Position numbers and translations under genes: made by a program. Source: Thalassospiraceae bacterium (GTDB lineage: Bacteria > Pseudomonadota > Alphaproteobacteria > Rhodospirillales > Magnetovibrionaceae). Taken from it: DNA of 13,358 bases. The stretch covers positions 1 to 13,358 of the forward strand of contig DAOWFB010000175.1 of assembly GCA_030638205.1 (NCBI GenBank), read 5' to 3'. Below are positions 1-7,154 of the stretch, in pieces. Under the pieces are notes generated by a model. It was not told where the DNA came from, did no database searches, and worked only from the letters and a program-made list of their open reading frames with translations. Each line of letters opens with the position of its first letter. Position 1 is the first letter of the stretch.

Positions 1-678
1 CGGACCATGTCGCCCAAGGGTGCAGCTTGGGAACAGGCTGCCCAATATTGGAAAACCTTAAAAACCGACGATGGTGCCAAATTCGATACCGTGGTTGAGC
101 TGGACATATCGGAGTTAGTGCCGGAAATAACCTGGGGCACCAGCCCGGAAAACGTAATTCCCATTAGCGGAAATATTCCCAACCCGGCAGATGAGCCTAA
201 CGCGGAAAAACGCGCCGCATGGGAACGCTCGCTTGCCTATATGGATTTAAAAGCAGGCGCACCTATCGAAGGCACGCCCATTGACCGTGTTTTCATTGGT
301 TCATGCACCAATGGTCGCATAGAGGATTTACGCATTGCCGCAAGTATTGCCCATGGCCGCAAGGTCGCAAGCAACGTCGGCGCAATGGTTGTTCCGGGAT
401 CTGGTTTGGTAAAAGAACAAGCCGAAGAAGAAGGCCTTGATAAAATATTTATTGCTGCCGGTTTCGAATGGCGCGAACCGGGTTGCTCCATGTGTTTGGC
501 CATGAACGATGACAAGCTAGAACCGGGCGAGCGTTCGGCCTCAACCTCAAATCGTAATTTTGAAGGTCGCCAAGGCAAAGGTGGGCGCACCCATTTGGTT
601 AGCCCGGCCATGGCCGCTGCCGCTGCCATAAAAGGCTACTTAACAGATGTGCGCAAGCTGATGGACGAGGGGCAATAA
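1..678 (+). CDS. leuC: 3-isopropylmalate dehydratase large subunit, C-terminal part (5' end outside window)
   Basis: Large subunit of isopropylmalate isomerase, which with LeuD interconverts 2- and 3-isopropylmalate in leucine synthesis in the cytoplasm. The frame is open from base 1, and about 225 residues of a protein usually near 470 are present, so the first half lies upstream of the window. The aconitase-type [4Fe-4S] cysteine motifs are visible: FIGSCTN (Cys codon at 304-306) and PGCSMC (Cys codons at 484-486 and 493-495). The family signatures VVPGSG, NRNFEGRQG and HLVSPAMAAAAA follow near the C-terminus. The ATG at base 7 is internal, not a start. The stop TAA is one base before leuD, indicating translational coupling of the two subunits. 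Motifs match the LeuC branch rather than aconitase, and the leuD/leuB neighbours confirm it. Confidence 0.97.
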   Translation, partial: RTMSPKGAAWEQAAQYWKTLKTDDGAKFDTVVELDISELVPEITWGTSPENVIPISGNIPNPADEPNAEKRAAWERSLAYMDLKAGAPIEGTPIDRVFIGSCTNGRIEDLRIAASIAHGRKVASNVGAMVVPGSGLVKEQAEEEGLDKIFIAAGFEWREPGCSMCLAMNDDKLEPGERSASTSNRNFEGRQGKGGRTHLVSPAMAAAAAIKGYLTDVRKLMDEGQ

Positions 679-679
679 A

Positions 680-1291
680 ATGGAAAAGTTTAGTAAAGTA
701 ACCGGCGTTGCCGCACCCATGCCAATTCGCAATATCGATACCGATATGATTATCCCTAAACAGTTTTTGAAAACCATCAAACGCGAAGGTTTGGGAAAAA
801 ATTTGTTTGATGAAATGCGTTTTTTGGATGATGGTTCAGAAAACCCTGATTTTGTTCTTAACAAAGATGCTTATCGCAGCGCATCAATAATTGTTGCCGG
901 GGATAATTTCGGCTGTGGCTCATCACGCGAACACGCGCCGTGGGCGTTAAATGATTTTGGCATCAAGGTGATAATTTCCACCAGCTTTGCCGATATTTTT
1001 TATAACAACAGTTTTAAAAACGGCATGCTGCCGATACAGGTTGACGAAGAAACCTTAGCCAAATTGATGGATGATGCGATGCGTGGTGCCAATGCAACAT
1101 TGACCATCGACCTTGAAGCACAAACAATTTCCGGGCCTGATGGTGGCGTGGTTAATTTTGAAATTGATCCGTTCCGCAAACATTGTTTATTAGAAGGTTT
1201 GGATGATATTGGGCTGACGATGCAAAAATCAGACAAGATTGCTGCCTATGAGGAAAAACGAAAAACCACCCAGCCGTGGTTGGCCAGATAA
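680..1291 (+). CDS. leuD: 3-isopropylmalate dehydratase small subunit
   Basis: Small (swivel-domain) subunit that completes the active site of isopropylmalate isomerase with LeuC. It has 203 residues, the normal length (the E. coli protein is about 201). Signatures seen: APMPIRNIDTDMIIPKQFL at residues 12-30 and the swivel loop GDNFGCGSSREHAPWAL at 74-90, which carries the substrate-recognition Ser/Arg. The start ATG lies one base after the leuC stop, with a GAGGGG ribosome binding site inside the end of leuC (about 667-672). It is the second gene of leuC-leuD-leuB, with 50 bases to leuB. No irregularities were seen. Confidence 0.97.
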   Translation: MEKFSKVTGVAAPMPIRNIDTDMIIPKQFLKTIKREGLGKNLFDEMRFLDDGSENPDFVLNKDAYRSASIIVAGDNFGCGSSREHAPWALNDFGIKVIISTSFADIFYNNSFKNGMLPIQVDEETLAKLMDDAMRGANATLTIDLEAQTISGPDGGVVNFEIDPFRKHCLLEGLDDIGLTMQKSDKIAAYEEKRKTTQPWLAR

Positions 1292-1341
1292 ATAATGAGA
1301 TAAACAGCTAGACCAAATAATAAGAAATAAGGAATAAAAAA

Positions 1342-2451
1342 ATGTCCAGCAACAAGAACCTTCTTGTGCTTCCCGGTGACGGTATCGGGCCAGAGGTCGT
1401 AAACGAGGCCAAGCGCATTGTCGATTGGATGGGCGAAAAACGTCATTTCAAATTCAACGTCGAAGAAGATCTGGTCGGTGGGGCATGTTATGATGCCCAC
1501 GGATGTGCCGTCACCGACACAACAATGGAAAAAGCAAAAGCCGCCGATGCGGTATTGTTGGGCGCGGTTGGTGGGCCAAAATGGGATAACGTTGCCCGCG
1601 AGGCGCGGCCCGAAGCAGGTCTTTTGCGACTGCGCAAAGATTTGGATTTATTTGCCAATCTTCGCCCGGCAATAGTGTTTGATGCGCTTATTGATTCTTC
1701 AACCCTAAAGCCCGAAGTGGTCAAGGGTCTGGATATAATGATTTTGCGTGAACTGACCGCCGGTGTTTATTTCGGCCAGCCCCGTGGGGTTGAAGTGCGT
1801 GACGGGGTTCGTTACGGCCTTGATACCCAGATATATTCCGAACCTGAAATCGAGCGCATCATGGAAGTAGCCTTTGATTTGGCGCGCAAAAGAAACAAAA
1901 AAGTTACCTCGGTGGAAAAAGCCAACGTAATGGAATCTGGCATGTTTTGGCGCGAAGTAGCAACCAAGGCCCACGCCAATGGAAACGATGATATCGAGTT
2001 CGGCCATATGTATGCCGATAACTGCGCCATGCAATTGGTGCGAAACCCTTCCCAGTTTGACGTAATTGTCACCGATAACCTGTTTGGCGATTTATTATCT
2101 GATTGCGCCGCCATGCTGACCGGGTCTTTGGGCATGCTGCCATCTGCATCCATTGGTTCACGCGACCCGGGCACCGGGAAAGTCCCCGCCATGTACGAAC
2201 CGGTTCACGGCTCAGCCCCCGATATCGCGGGCCAAAGCAAGGCCAATCCGCTGGCGACCATATTGTCGTTTTCCATGTTGCTCAGATATTCGTTTGATTT
2301 AGGCGAAGATGCCGACATGATAGATAATGCAGTGGAAACAGTTTTGAACAATGGCCTTAGAACCGCAGACATCATGACCGAAGGTGCTAAGGAAGTTACC
2401 ACCACCGAAATGGGCGAAGCGGTTGTTGCAGAGTTGGATAAATTAAACTAG
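1342..2451 (+). CDS. leuB: 3-isopropylmalate dehydrogenase
   Basis: NAD-dependent oxidative decarboxylation of 3-isopropylmalate to 2-oxoisocaproate, the third step of the leucine branch. It has 369 residues, typical for LeuB. Motifs in order: LPGDGIGPEV at residues 10-19; the substrate arginines in LRLRKDLDLFANLRP (R96, R98, R108) and LRELTAG (R136); catalytic Y143 and K193 (VEKANVMESG); Mg-binding D226 (YADNCAM), D250 and D254 (VTDNLFGDLLSD); and the NAD-binding stretch YEPVHGSAPDIAGQSKANP at 285-303. The LRLRKDLDL helix and the NAD loop favour LeuB over isocitrate or tartrate dehydrogenase. The ATG at 1342 has an AAGGA site about 10 bases upstream. Confidence 0.97.
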   Translation: MSSNKNLLVLPGDGIGPEVVNEAKRIVDWMGEKRHFKFNVEEDLVGGACYDAHGCAVTDTTMEKAKAADAVLLGAVGGPKWDNVAREARPEAGLLRLRKDLDLFANLRPAIVFDALIDSSTLKPEVVKGLDIMILRELTAGVYFGQPRGVEVRDGVRYGLDTQIYSEPEIERIMEVAFDLARKRNKKVTSVEKANVMESGMFWREVATKAHANGNDDIEFGHMYADNCAMQLVRNPSQFDVIVTDNLFGDLLSDCAAMLTGSLGMLPSASIGSRDPGTGKVPAMYEPVHGSAPDIAGQSKANPLATILSFSMLLRYSFDLGEDADMIDNAVETVLNNGLRTADIMTEGAKEVTTTEMGEAVVAELDKLN

Positions 2452-2484
2452 GTTTTTCGACCGAAAATCAGGAGTTAAGTTAAA

Positions 2485-3510
2485 ATGGGTTATAAAGTAG
2501 CGGTTGTTGGTGCCACGGGTAACGTTGGGCGCGAATTGCTGCAAACCATGTATGAAAGAAATTTTCCCGCAAACGAGGTAGTGGCGTTGGCCTCATCACG
2601 TTCGTTGGGAATGGAAATTTCTTATGGCGATGATAAGCGCCTAAAAGTACAAGACCTTGCCAATTTTGATTTTAGCGGAACCGACATTGTGCTTTCCAGC
2701 CCGGGCGCGTCAGTGTCTGCCGAATTTGCGCCTAAGGCAGTTGCCGCCGGTGCAATCGTGGTTGATAACACGTCGCAGTTTCGTATGGATCCAGACGTGC
2801 CATTGGTGGTGCCCGAAGTAAACCGCGAAGCCATAGCCGGTTATAGCGCCAAAGGCATTATTGCCAATCCCAATTGCTCTACCATTCAGATGTTGGTGGC
2901 ATTAAAGCCGTTGCATGATTTGGCAAAAATAAAACGTGTGGTTGTTGCGACCTATCAGTCGGTATCGGGTAGCGGTAAAGACGCCATGGATGAATTGTTT
3001 AATCAGACCCGTGGTATTTTTACCAACAAGCCGGTGGAAAAAACCAAAAATAAATTTACCAAGCAAATCGCGTTTAACGTGATCCCGCACATTGATAAAT
3101 TCATGGACGATGGTTCAACCAAGGAAGAATGGAAAATGGTGGTTGAAACGCAAAAAATACTCGACCCCGATATCAAGCTGTTTGCAACTTGCGTTCGGGT
3201 GCCGGTATTTATTGGCCATGGCGAAGCGATTAATGTTGAGTTCGAAAGCCCGCTATCAGAAGAAGACGCCCGTGATGCGCTAAAGAACGCGCCCGGCATT
3301 ACCGTGATTGACCACCGTCATGACGAAGGCTACGTAACGCCGGCTGAATGCGCGGGCGAGGATGCGGTGTTTATTTCGCGGCTCAGGGTTGATAACACTG
3401 TTGAAAACGGCCTTAGCATGTGGGTGGTATCTGATAACCTGCGCAAGGGTGCGGCTTTAAATACGGTGCAAATTGCAGAAGCATTGATTGAGGATTATCT
3501 GTCTAACTAG
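2485..3510 (+). CDS. asd: aspartate-semialdehyde dehydrogenase
   Basis: NADPH-dependent reduction of aspartyl phosphate to aspartate semialdehyde, the branch point to lysine/diaminopimelate, threonine and methionine. It has 341 residues, the length of the shorter (Gram-positive-like) ASADH class common in alphaproteobacteria. Seen: the N-terminal Rossmann motif VVGATGNVG (residues 7-15); SSPGAS (71-76); the nucleophile C131 in NPNCSTIQM; Q158 in TYQSVSGSG; and R238 and catalytic H245 in RVPVFIGHGE. The active-site cysteine distinguishes it from the inactive paralogue Usg. The start ATG follows an AGGAG site, and only 33 bases separate it from leuB, so it probably belongs to the leu transcript. 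It converges on the response regulator gene with a 6-base gap. Confidence 0.96.
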   Translation: MGYKVAVVGATGNVGRELLQTMYERNFPANEVVALASSRSLGMEISYGDDKRLKVQDLANFDFSGTDIVLSSPGASVSAEFAPKAVAAGAIVVDNTSQFRMDPDVPLVVPEVNREAIAGYSAKGIIANPNCSTIQMLVALKPLHDLAKIKRVVVATYQSVSGSGKDAMDELFNQTRGIFTNKPVEKTKNKFTKQIAFNVIPHIDKFMDDGSTKEEWKMVVETQKILDPDIKLFATCVRVPVFIGHGEAINVEFESPLSEEDARDALKNAPGITVIDHRHDEGYVTPAECAGEDAVFISRLRVDNTVENGLSMWVVSDNLRKGAALNTVQIAEALIEDYLSN

Positions 3511-3516
3511 TCGGTG

Positions 3517-4086
3517 CTATTTTGTGGCGGTGCCTTTGATTGAGGCAGCAACGCCAATCTTTTCTTCTTCGGTCAACTGTTCATCGGTTTTTAAATCATA
3601 ATCATTGCGCTGTTCCTGACCAAGGAACGGTTTGTCATGACGCCTGCGGTCTGGCCCGAAATAGTGGTCGGTGCGTATATATGCGCGGGGGTGCTCAATA
3701 ATTGTTTGGATGCGCCGCATAATTGATTTTGCCGAAAGCGGCTTTACCAAAAATTCGTTCACACCCGCATCACGGGCTTCGGTAACGCAACCACGTTCAG
3801 AATGTGCCGACATCATTATTACGGGCAGAAATGGATCAGGGGTATCTTCGCCAGTGCGAATCCATTTGGTTAATTCCAGCCCGCCTATGGGATCCATCAT
3901 CCAGTCGGTGATTATAATATCAGGTTTAAAATCACCCATGGTCAGAGTGTCCATGGCATCGACACCATCTTTGGCTTCGCGAACTTCTTCGGCATTAAAT
4001 TGGCTAAGAACCCGACGCACTATGGTGCGCATAAAGGGGTTGTCATCAACCACCAGTATTTTGATATTTTTTAGATAATTCGACAT
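3517..4086 (-). CDS. CheY-like single-domain response regulator with basic C-terminal tail
   Basis: A 189-residue receiver-domain protein. Phosphorylation residues are intact: D14 and D15 (LVVDDNPFMR), phospho-acceptor D61 (IIITDWMMDPIGG), S93 (MMSAHSE) and K115 (FLVKPLS). The receiver fills residues about 6-130. No DNA-binding or enzymatic output domain follows, only a charged tail of about 55 residues containing YFGPDRRRHDKPF. That GPDRRR-type tail is one I associate with orphan alphaproteobacterial receivers; this is recall, not alignment. No kinase gene lies nearby, so the cognate kinase and output are unknown. It probably works by protein-protein interaction. No clear Shine-Dalgarno is visible before the ATG. 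It diverges from the mcl2 region and converges on asd. Confidence 0.9.
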   Translation of the reverse strand: MSNYLKNIKILVVDDNPFMRTIVRRVLSQFNAEEVREAKDGVDAMDTLTMGDFKPDIIITDWMMDPIGGLELTKWIRTGEDTPDPFLPVIMMSAHSERGCVTEARDAGVNEFLVKPLSAKSIMRRIQTIIEHPRAYIRTDHYFGPDRRRHDKPFLGQEQRNDYDLKTDEQLTEEEKIGVAASIKGTATK

Positions 4087-4166
4087 TTATCGAGGCCCCA
4101 ACCATATAGCAGGCCATTTGATTAGCCATAAAATACCTAAGTTTTGCACCCCATAAGGAGAATATA

Positions 4167-4262
4167 GTGCCACTTATTAATATTCAGCAAACTTGCCAGC
4201 CGGGCCATCAGGGCGCATATTTTCGACTGTTTTTAACCAGCCCCAATCACATCATAGCTTAA
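4167..4262 (+). CDS. possible 31-residue leader ORF upstream of mcl2
   Basis: A GTG at 4167 is preceded by a textbook AAGGAG (4155-4160) at 6-base spacing. It opens a frame of 31 codons starting VPLINIQQ and ending with TAA at 4260-4262. The stop lies 16 bases before the mcl2 ATG and beside its GGAG site (4264-4267), a geometry that would permit translational coupling. It could be a leader peptide, an independent small protein or chance. The encoded peptide has no recognisable family, no membrane segment and no run of a single amino acid typical of attenuation. Support is only the ribosome binding site and position. Confidence 0.3.
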   Translation: MPLINIQQTCQPGHQGAYFRLFLTSPNHIIA

Positions 4263-4278
4263 TTGGAGACCTCCCCCT

Positions 4279-5166
4279 ATGCCAAATACATCCCGCCCCC
4301 GAAGAAGCGCTTTGTATATGCCGGGTTCTAATACGCGCGCCCTTGAAAAAGCTCGTACGCTGGCTTGCGACGCCATCATAATGGACCTTGAAGACTCGGT
4401 TGCCCCAGATGCCAAGAAGCTGGCCCGCAAACAAGTAGTAGAGGCCATAAAACAAGGCGGCTACGGCAAACGCGAGGTGGTTGTTAGGGTCAACGCGTTA
4501 GATACCACTTGGGGGTATAAAGACATAGCCATGGCCGCGTCTTCGGGGGCCGATGTCATACTTTTACCCAAAACCGAAAGCGCCAATGCGGTGCGTCAGC
4601 TTGAACACATTATGGATGAGTCCGGTGCGCCGGACGATATGGAAATATGGTGCATGGTGGAAACACCGCGTGGTGTTTTGCGCGCAGAGCTTATCGCCAG
4701 CGCCAGCCCGCGTGTTTCTTGTTTAGTGATGGGAACATCTGATTTAGCCAAAGACCTTCACGCCCATCACACCCGTGAACGCATACCCATGGTGATGAGC
4801 CTTGGCCATTGTCTTTTGGTGGCCCGTGCCTATGGTCTTTCCATTTTAGATGGGGTTCACCTTGATTTGGGCGATGATGAAGGATTTAAGCAATCGTGCC
4901 TGCAAGGGAAGGATTTTGGCTTTGACGGTAAAACCCTGATACACCCTAAAACCATATCCAAGGCCAATGAGATTTATGGCCCATCGGTTGATGAGGTAAA
5001 ATGGTCAAACGATATTATTGCCGCATTTGACGTTGCCCGGGCCAAGGGCGAGGGGGTTGTTGTAATAGACGGTAAATTAGTTGAAAATCTTCATATTGTT
5101 GAGGCCCGCAGAATTGTAAAAATGTCCGAACGGATTGATGAGCTTGAGGCAGATATAAATAAATGA
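4279..5166 (+). CDS. mcl2: Mcl2-like CoA-ester lyase/thioesterase ((3S)-malyl-CoA family)
   Basis: A 295-residue HpcH/HpaI aldolase-citrate lyase family protein (TIM barrel). Seen: RSALYMPGSNTRALEKA (residues 9-25); MDLEDSVAP (35-43); R70 in VVVRVN; Mg ligands E128 (VETPRG) and D155 (MGTSDLAKDL); FDGKTLIHP (215-223); and the C-terminal VVIDGKLVENLHIVEARR. These resemble, from memory, Rhodobacter Mcl2, the (3S)-malyl-CoA thioesterase that yields malate, more than Mcl1, the malyl/beta-methylmalyl-CoA lyase. Substrate is therefore likely malyl-CoA or methylmalyl-CoA, but lyase versus thioesterase activity cannot be settled from motifs. The stop overlaps the hydratase start by 4 bases (ATGA), so the two are co-translated. 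The ATG at 4279 has GGAG about 11 bases upstream. Confidence 0.88.
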   Translation: MPNTSRPRRSALYMPGSNTRALEKARTLACDAIIMDLEDSVAPDAKKLARKQVVEAIKQGGYGKREVVVRVNALDTTWGYKDIAMAASSGADVILLPKTESANAVRQLEHIMDESGAPDDMEIWCMVETPRGVLRAELIASASPRVSCLVMGTSDLAKDLHAHHTRERIPMVMSLGHCLLVARAYGLSILDGVHLDLGDDEGFKQSCLQGKDFGFDGKTLIHPKTISKANEIYGPSVDEVKWSNDIIAAFDVARAKGEGVVVIDGKLVENLHIVEARRIVKMSERIDELEADINK

Positions 5167-6239
5167 GCGACGGAATAAATATTAAATCTGGCACTAAAAA
5201 CAATGATGGAAATTTTTTTGAAGATTTTCGTCTTGGGCAAAAAATTGTCCACCCTACACCGCGCACGGTTAGCGAAGGTGATGTTTCGCTTTACACCGCA
5301 CTTTATGGATCGCGCTTTGCGTTAAATTCTTCTGACACCTTTGCCATGGACTTGGGTCTGGATGCGGCGCCGCTTGATGATTTTTTAGTATTTCATATTA
5401 TTTTTGGGAGAACCGTTGGCGATATTTCATTAAATGCCACGGCCAATCTTGGTTATGCCGCAGGGCGGTTTGGTGTTCCGGTTTTCCCCGGTGATACCCT
5501 AAAGGCAACCTCAAGCGTTATCGGGTTAAAACAAAATTCTAGTGGTAAATCGGGGATAGTATGGGTTCGCACCGAAGGCACCAACCAAAACAATGAACGA
5601 GTGGTGGATTATGTGCGCTGGGTTATGATACCCAAGCGCGATCCCGATGTAGAAACTTCAGGATTCCTTACGCCGGAATCCAAACAAATGGCCACAGCCA
5701 AAGATATTTTTATTCCAGATGGCTTGGACATGTCTTCCTATGATGTCGCACTTTCCGGCAGTTCTCATTTGTGGGGTGATTATGAAATTGGTGAACGCAT
5801 AGACCACATTGCCGGGCACACGGTTGAAGAAGCAGAGCATCAAATGGCTACCAGACTTTATCAAAATAACGCTCGGGTGCATTTTGACGGTTTAATGACA
5901 AAAGAAACACGTTTTAAGAAACGCTTGGTTTATGGCGGTCATGTTATTTCAATTGCCAGGTCACTTAGCTTCAATGGTCTTGGTAATGCTTTTAAGGTGG
6001 CGGCCATTAACGGCGGCAATCATGCGGCCCCGGTTTTTGCAGGCGATACCCTTTATGCGTGGTCAGAAATATTGGACAAGGGCGAAATACCGGGCAGGGA
6101 GGATATAGGCTCACTTCGCTTGCGCACGGTGGTTTGTAAAAATCAAAACGCCAAAGGATTCCCCTATCGCAGTGGCGAAGATGAATATGACCATACGGTT
6201 GTACTTGACCTTGATTATACGGTTCTAATGCCAACCTAA
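5163..6239 (+). CDS. mch: mesaconyl-C1-CoA hydratase (2-methylfumaryl-CoA hydratase), MaoC-like double hotdog
   Basis: A 358-residue protein with two tandem hotdog units, about 20-155 and 205-355, as in the alphaproteobacterial mesaconyl-CoA hydratase. First unit: RTVSEGDVSLYTALYGSRF (34-52) and NLGYAAGRFGVPVFPGDTL (95-113). Second unit: YEIGERIDHIAGHTVEEAEH (207-226), YQNNARVHFD (233-242), YGGHVISIARSLSFNGLGN (257-275) and APVFAGDTLYAWSEI. It would interconvert mesaconyl-C1-CoA and (2R,3S)-beta-methylmalyl-CoA in the ethylmalonyl-CoA pathway. The four-base overlap with an Mcl-family gene supports this assignment strongly, since the Mcl family acts on the product. The following sdhC starts 97 bases on. 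A generic MaoC enoyl-CoA hydratase is the alternative, but length and neighbours fit Mch better. Confidence 0.9.
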   Translation: MSDGINIKSGTKNNDGNFFEDFRLGQKIVHPTPRTVSEGDVSLYTALYGSRFALNSSDTFAMDLGLDAAPLDDFLVFHIIFGRTVGDISLNATANLGYAAGRFGVPVFPGDTLKATSSVIGLKQNSSGKSGIVWVRTEGTNQNNERVVDYVRWVMIPKRDPDVETSGFLTPESKQMATAKDIFIPDGLDMSSYDVALSGSSHLWGDYEIGERIDHIAGHTVEEAEHQMATRLYQNNARVHFDGLMTKETRFKKRLVYGGHVISIARSLSFNGLGNAFKVAAINGGNHAAPVFAGDTLYAWSEILDKGEIPGREDIGSLRLRTVVCKNQNAKGFPYRSGEDEYDHTVVLDLDYTVLMPT

Positions 6240-6282
6240 TAACTTAGGTATAAGTGGCGTTGACTAAGCAGAAATTGAGTTC

Positions 6283-6302
6283 CAAAGTAAATCAAAGTAA
6301 AC
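6283..6302. repeat. tandem 10-base direct repeat in sdhC leader
   Basis: CAAAGTAAAT at 6283-6292 is followed at once by CAAAGTAAAC at 6293-6302, two near-identical copies with a period of one helical turn. They sit 34 bases before the sdhC ATG in the 96-base gap after mch, and a TTGACT hexamer (6260-6265) lies upstream. This could be a regulator-binding site or a promoter element for sdhCDAB. No known consensus was recognised. Confidence 0.3.
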
Positions 6303-6335
6303 CATAGGAAATCTAAACCAGAGCGGTAGCCAAGC

Positions 6336-6731
6336 ATGCAGGATGACAGCAAGCCACTTTCACCCCACCTTCAGGTTTACCGCCCACAGGTAACCTCGGT
6401 GCTTTCCATTACCCACCGTCTAACCGGTATGATTTTGGTGCTGGCTGCTATGCTGTTGACCTATTGGCTGACTGCGGCGGCCTATGGCCCCGAAGCATTT
6501 TCCCGCGCCCAAGTTGTGCTCGAATCATGGCCCGGCCGTCTTGTTCTTTTTGGTTTTACCTGGTCGCTTTTTTATCACCTGCTTAATGGCCTTAGGCATC
6601 TTGGCTGGGATATGGGCTGGGGGTTTGAACTGGTAAAGCTGCGCATCACCGGTGCAATCGTTGTTGCTTCCTCCGTCGCGTTGACGTTTCTTAGCTGGAT
6701 GTGGGCCTATGGCCACGTCGACAAGCTATAG
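6336..6731 (+). CDS. sdhC: succinate dehydrogenase cytochrome b556 subunit
   Basis: Membrane anchor subunit of complex II that binds heme b and ubiquinone together with SdhD. It has 131 residues with three hydrophobic segments (about 29-50, 67-87 and 102-126). The family signature KPLSPHLQVYRPQVTSVLSI leads to SITHRLTG, with S24 and R28 at the quinone site. H81 in FYHLLNGLRHLGWD is the expected heme b ligand. It is first in sdhC-sdhD-sdhA-sdhB. The start ATG at 6336 has only a weak purine-rich site (GAGCGG). The stop TAG merges into a nine-G run that carries the sdhD ribosome binding region. Confidence 0.95.
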   Translation: MQDDSKPLSPHLQVYRPQVTSVLSITHRLTGMILVLAAMLLTYWLTAAAYGPEAFSRAQVVLESWPGRLVLFGFTWSLFYHLLNGLRHLGWDMGWGFELVKLRITGAIVVASSVALTFLSWMWAYGHVDKL

Positions 6732-6739
6732 GGGGGGGG
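6731..6739 (+). repeat. poly-G tract (G9) at sdhC stop/sdhD ribosome binding region
   Basis: Nine consecutive G begin with the last base of the sdhC TAG stop and end two bases before the sdhD ATG (6742). The tract occupies the position of the Shine-Dalgarno. Change in its length would leave both reading frames intact but alter spacing and strength of sdhD initiation. Confidence 0.85.
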
Positions 6740-6741
6740 TG

Positions 6742-7146
6742 ATGGCAGGTACGTCCAGAAATAAACGTCAGCTTCGCTCTAATCTTTCTCGTGTCCGTGG
6801 CCTTGGCTCAACGCGGGAAGGTGTCCATCACTGGTGGGCGCAACGGATGAGCGCGGTTGCATTGCTGCCGCTTTCAATGTGGTTTATGTATTCGCTAATT
6901 ACGCTTACGGGCGCTGATTATCAATCGTTTCATATTTGGGCGTCTGAATTTGGCAATTCGGTTTTTCTGGTGCTGTTTGTGGTTACTCTTTTTCACCATG
7001 CCCAGCTTGGTGTAACGGTGGTGGTTGAAGATTATGTTCATTCCGAACCGGTAAAGATGGCGATGATTTTGATAGTAAAATACGGAACCATGTTATTTGC
7101 CGCTTCAAGCGTATTTGCAGTTTTAAAAATTTCCCTTGCTGGATAA
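6742..7146 (+). CDS. sdhD: succinate dehydrogenase hydrophobic membrane anchor subunit
   Basis: Second membrane anchor of complex II. From the ATG at 6742 it has 134 residues with a basic N-terminus (SRNKRQLRSNLSRVRGLGS) and three membrane segments (about 37-56, 70-91 and 107-129). HHWWAQRMSAVALLPL is typical of the alphaproteobacterial family. HHAQLGVTVVVEDYVHSE holds the heme b ligand His (H86 expected) and the D97-Y98 pair near the quinone site. The frame is open back to an ATG at 6709 inside sdhC, but that start would read through the G-run and add 11 unrelated residues, so 6742 is preferred. Eight bases separate its stop from sdhA. Confidence 0.93.
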   Translation: MAGTSRNKRQLRSNLSRVRGLGSTREGVHHWWAQRMSAVALLPLSMWFMYSLITLTGADYQSFHIWASEFGNSVFLVLFVVTLFHHAQLGVTVVVEDYVHSEPVKMAMILIVKYGTMLFAASSVFAVLKISLAG

Positions 7147-7154
7147 GAGGTATC

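Noticed and set aside
237..629. 130-residue open frame on the minus strand inside leuC
   Set aside because: It is fully antisense to a clear leuC coding region with conserved motifs, and its low-complexity start merely mirrors the alanine-rich LeuC C-terminus.
2454..2467. TTTTCG/CGAAAA inverted repeat between leuB and asd as a terminator
   Set aside because: Only a two-base spacer remains, so it cannot form a normal hairpin, and no U-run follows; leuB and asd are closely spaced and probably co-transcribed.
6709..6741. Upstream ATG giving an 11-residue longer SdhD that overlaps sdhC
   Set aside because: The extra residues include a stretch coded by the G-run and do not look like the SdhD family N-terminus; the ATG at 6742 directly after the G-rich site gives the normal length.
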